Below, piece after piece: positions 54,302-54,939 of a stretch of DNA of 54,939 nucleotides (its first letter is position 1; each line of letters begins with the position of its first letter). The DNA comes from Hypsibius dujardini (lineage: Eukaryota > Tardigrada > Eutardigrada > Parachela > Hypsibiidae), in contig LRSR01005416.1 in assembly GCA_001579985.1 (NCBI GenBank), positions 1 through 54,939 of the forward strand, given 5' to 3'. Under the pieces are notes generated by a model. It saw only the letters and a list, made by a program, of their open reading frames with translations. It searched no databases and was not told the DNA's origin. Position numbers and translations under genes: made by a program.

Positions 54302-54939
54302 CGTACTGTATATATATATAGAGCGAGGAGGAAGCGTTTCTCACGCCTGCATAAGAAAGTGACGGTCGCTGTTGTACACACTTCACACCACAACACACGC
54401 GTCAACAGTCAATTTGTAGGGTCCCCCACTTGTACATCCATTAATCTCCCGCCAGAGCACAGCTGCTGCCGTGGTCCCTGCTTATCAAGACGACGACGAC
54501 GACACTCCTGTTGACGGATGGTGCTGCTGCTGCTCCTGGCCGTGCCACTTAATCCTCCACTCATTTCCATAATTCTCCCCACACAAATTGTATTCCCAAT
54601 TTTAGTTGAGCATTCTGATAAAAATATACATTGAATTGTTGACCGTCAAGGCAGGAGGCTGTCAGAATGATGGTCAAGGCTTTGAGAAATTGTATTCCGA
54701 AATTTAATCGAGATGTTTTTAAAACCCCAGTGGTCCAGAAAAGCTACTAATTGACGGTCACGTCCATATGGCAAATGATGATGTGAGTCAATTTAAATAA
54801 CGGATAAGTCCCGTGGAGGTACATTTATGTAAGTAGAAGTCTATGCATATGTAAGCAGTAAAAGGTGATATAATGTCACATCCATTTGACGCTGTGTGTG
54901 TTATTCAATAATAATAATTTGTGGAGTCTCTCCATCTCC
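54302..54939. other. Esterase upstream region
   Basis: Probable promoter and 5' UTR of the minus-strand esterase. A (TA)n run at 54309-54320 directly precedes the start codon. No further gene is seen before the window ends. Confidence 0.5.

Noticed and set aside
54309-54320. TATA box of the esterase gene
   Set aside because: The TA run ends only 8 bases from the start codon, too close for a normal TATA-to-start distance; more likely a dinucleotide repeat, unless initiation uses a downstream Met.

Overview
This window is nuclear DNA of a multicellular invertebrate, most likely a protostome bilaterian. I cannot place it more precisely. The reasons are spliced genes with canonical GT-AG introns, GC-richer exons in AT-rich non-coding DNA, animal-type proteins (DNAJB13, a sperm-type SLC9C exchanger, UBE2L3, COA3, MRPL35, RTCB, a single-type deoxynucleoside kinase) and many DNA-transposon remnants. 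All exon structures were built by hand from splice signals, reading phase and family alignment.

Layout, left to right. A minus-strand gene for a small secreted Ala-rich protein (53-2113) and a minus-strand YgeA-like aspartate/glutamate racemase (2926-5247) come first. The single racemase intron holds two fold-back elements and appears to use a GC donor. Next is 3 kb of mobile and repetitive DNA: a hAT remnant with 8-bp target duplication, and a degenerate minisatellite with a nested TA-flanked MITE. DNAJB13 (8235-10319, +) and RTCB (11092-14861, -) follow. RTCB is head-to-head with COA3 (15256-15927, +) across a 394-bp spacer carrying NRF1-type sites. UBE2L3 (16898-18813, -) lies divergent to a 15-exon gene (19775-26591, +) for a membrane-anchored, Asp-rich protein that I do not recognise. 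A broken duplicate of one of its exons lies just downstream, followed by MRPL35 (27646-29322, -). A 16-exon SLC9C-type exchanger with voltage sensor and cyclic-nucleotide domain (30406-41913, -) fills the middle. The right end holds a deoxynucleoside kinase (45595-46955, +) and a transmembrane type-B carboxylesterase with an intact catalytic triad (47921-54301, -).

There is no operon-like logic. Two genes with a flagellar role in other animals (DNAJB13, SLC9C) each have an RFX-type X-box just upstream. COA3 and MRPL35 are both mitochondrial. Tracts of (CTGT)n occur in introns of most of the larger genes, and about four fifths of them read CTGT on the sense strand.

Most interesting points: the unrecognised Asp-rich anchored protein and its broken exon copy; the altered ion-path residues of the SLC9C protein beside a perfect S4 helix; a candidate 9-nt microexon in the esterase; and the bacterial-type racemase with its GC-AG intron.
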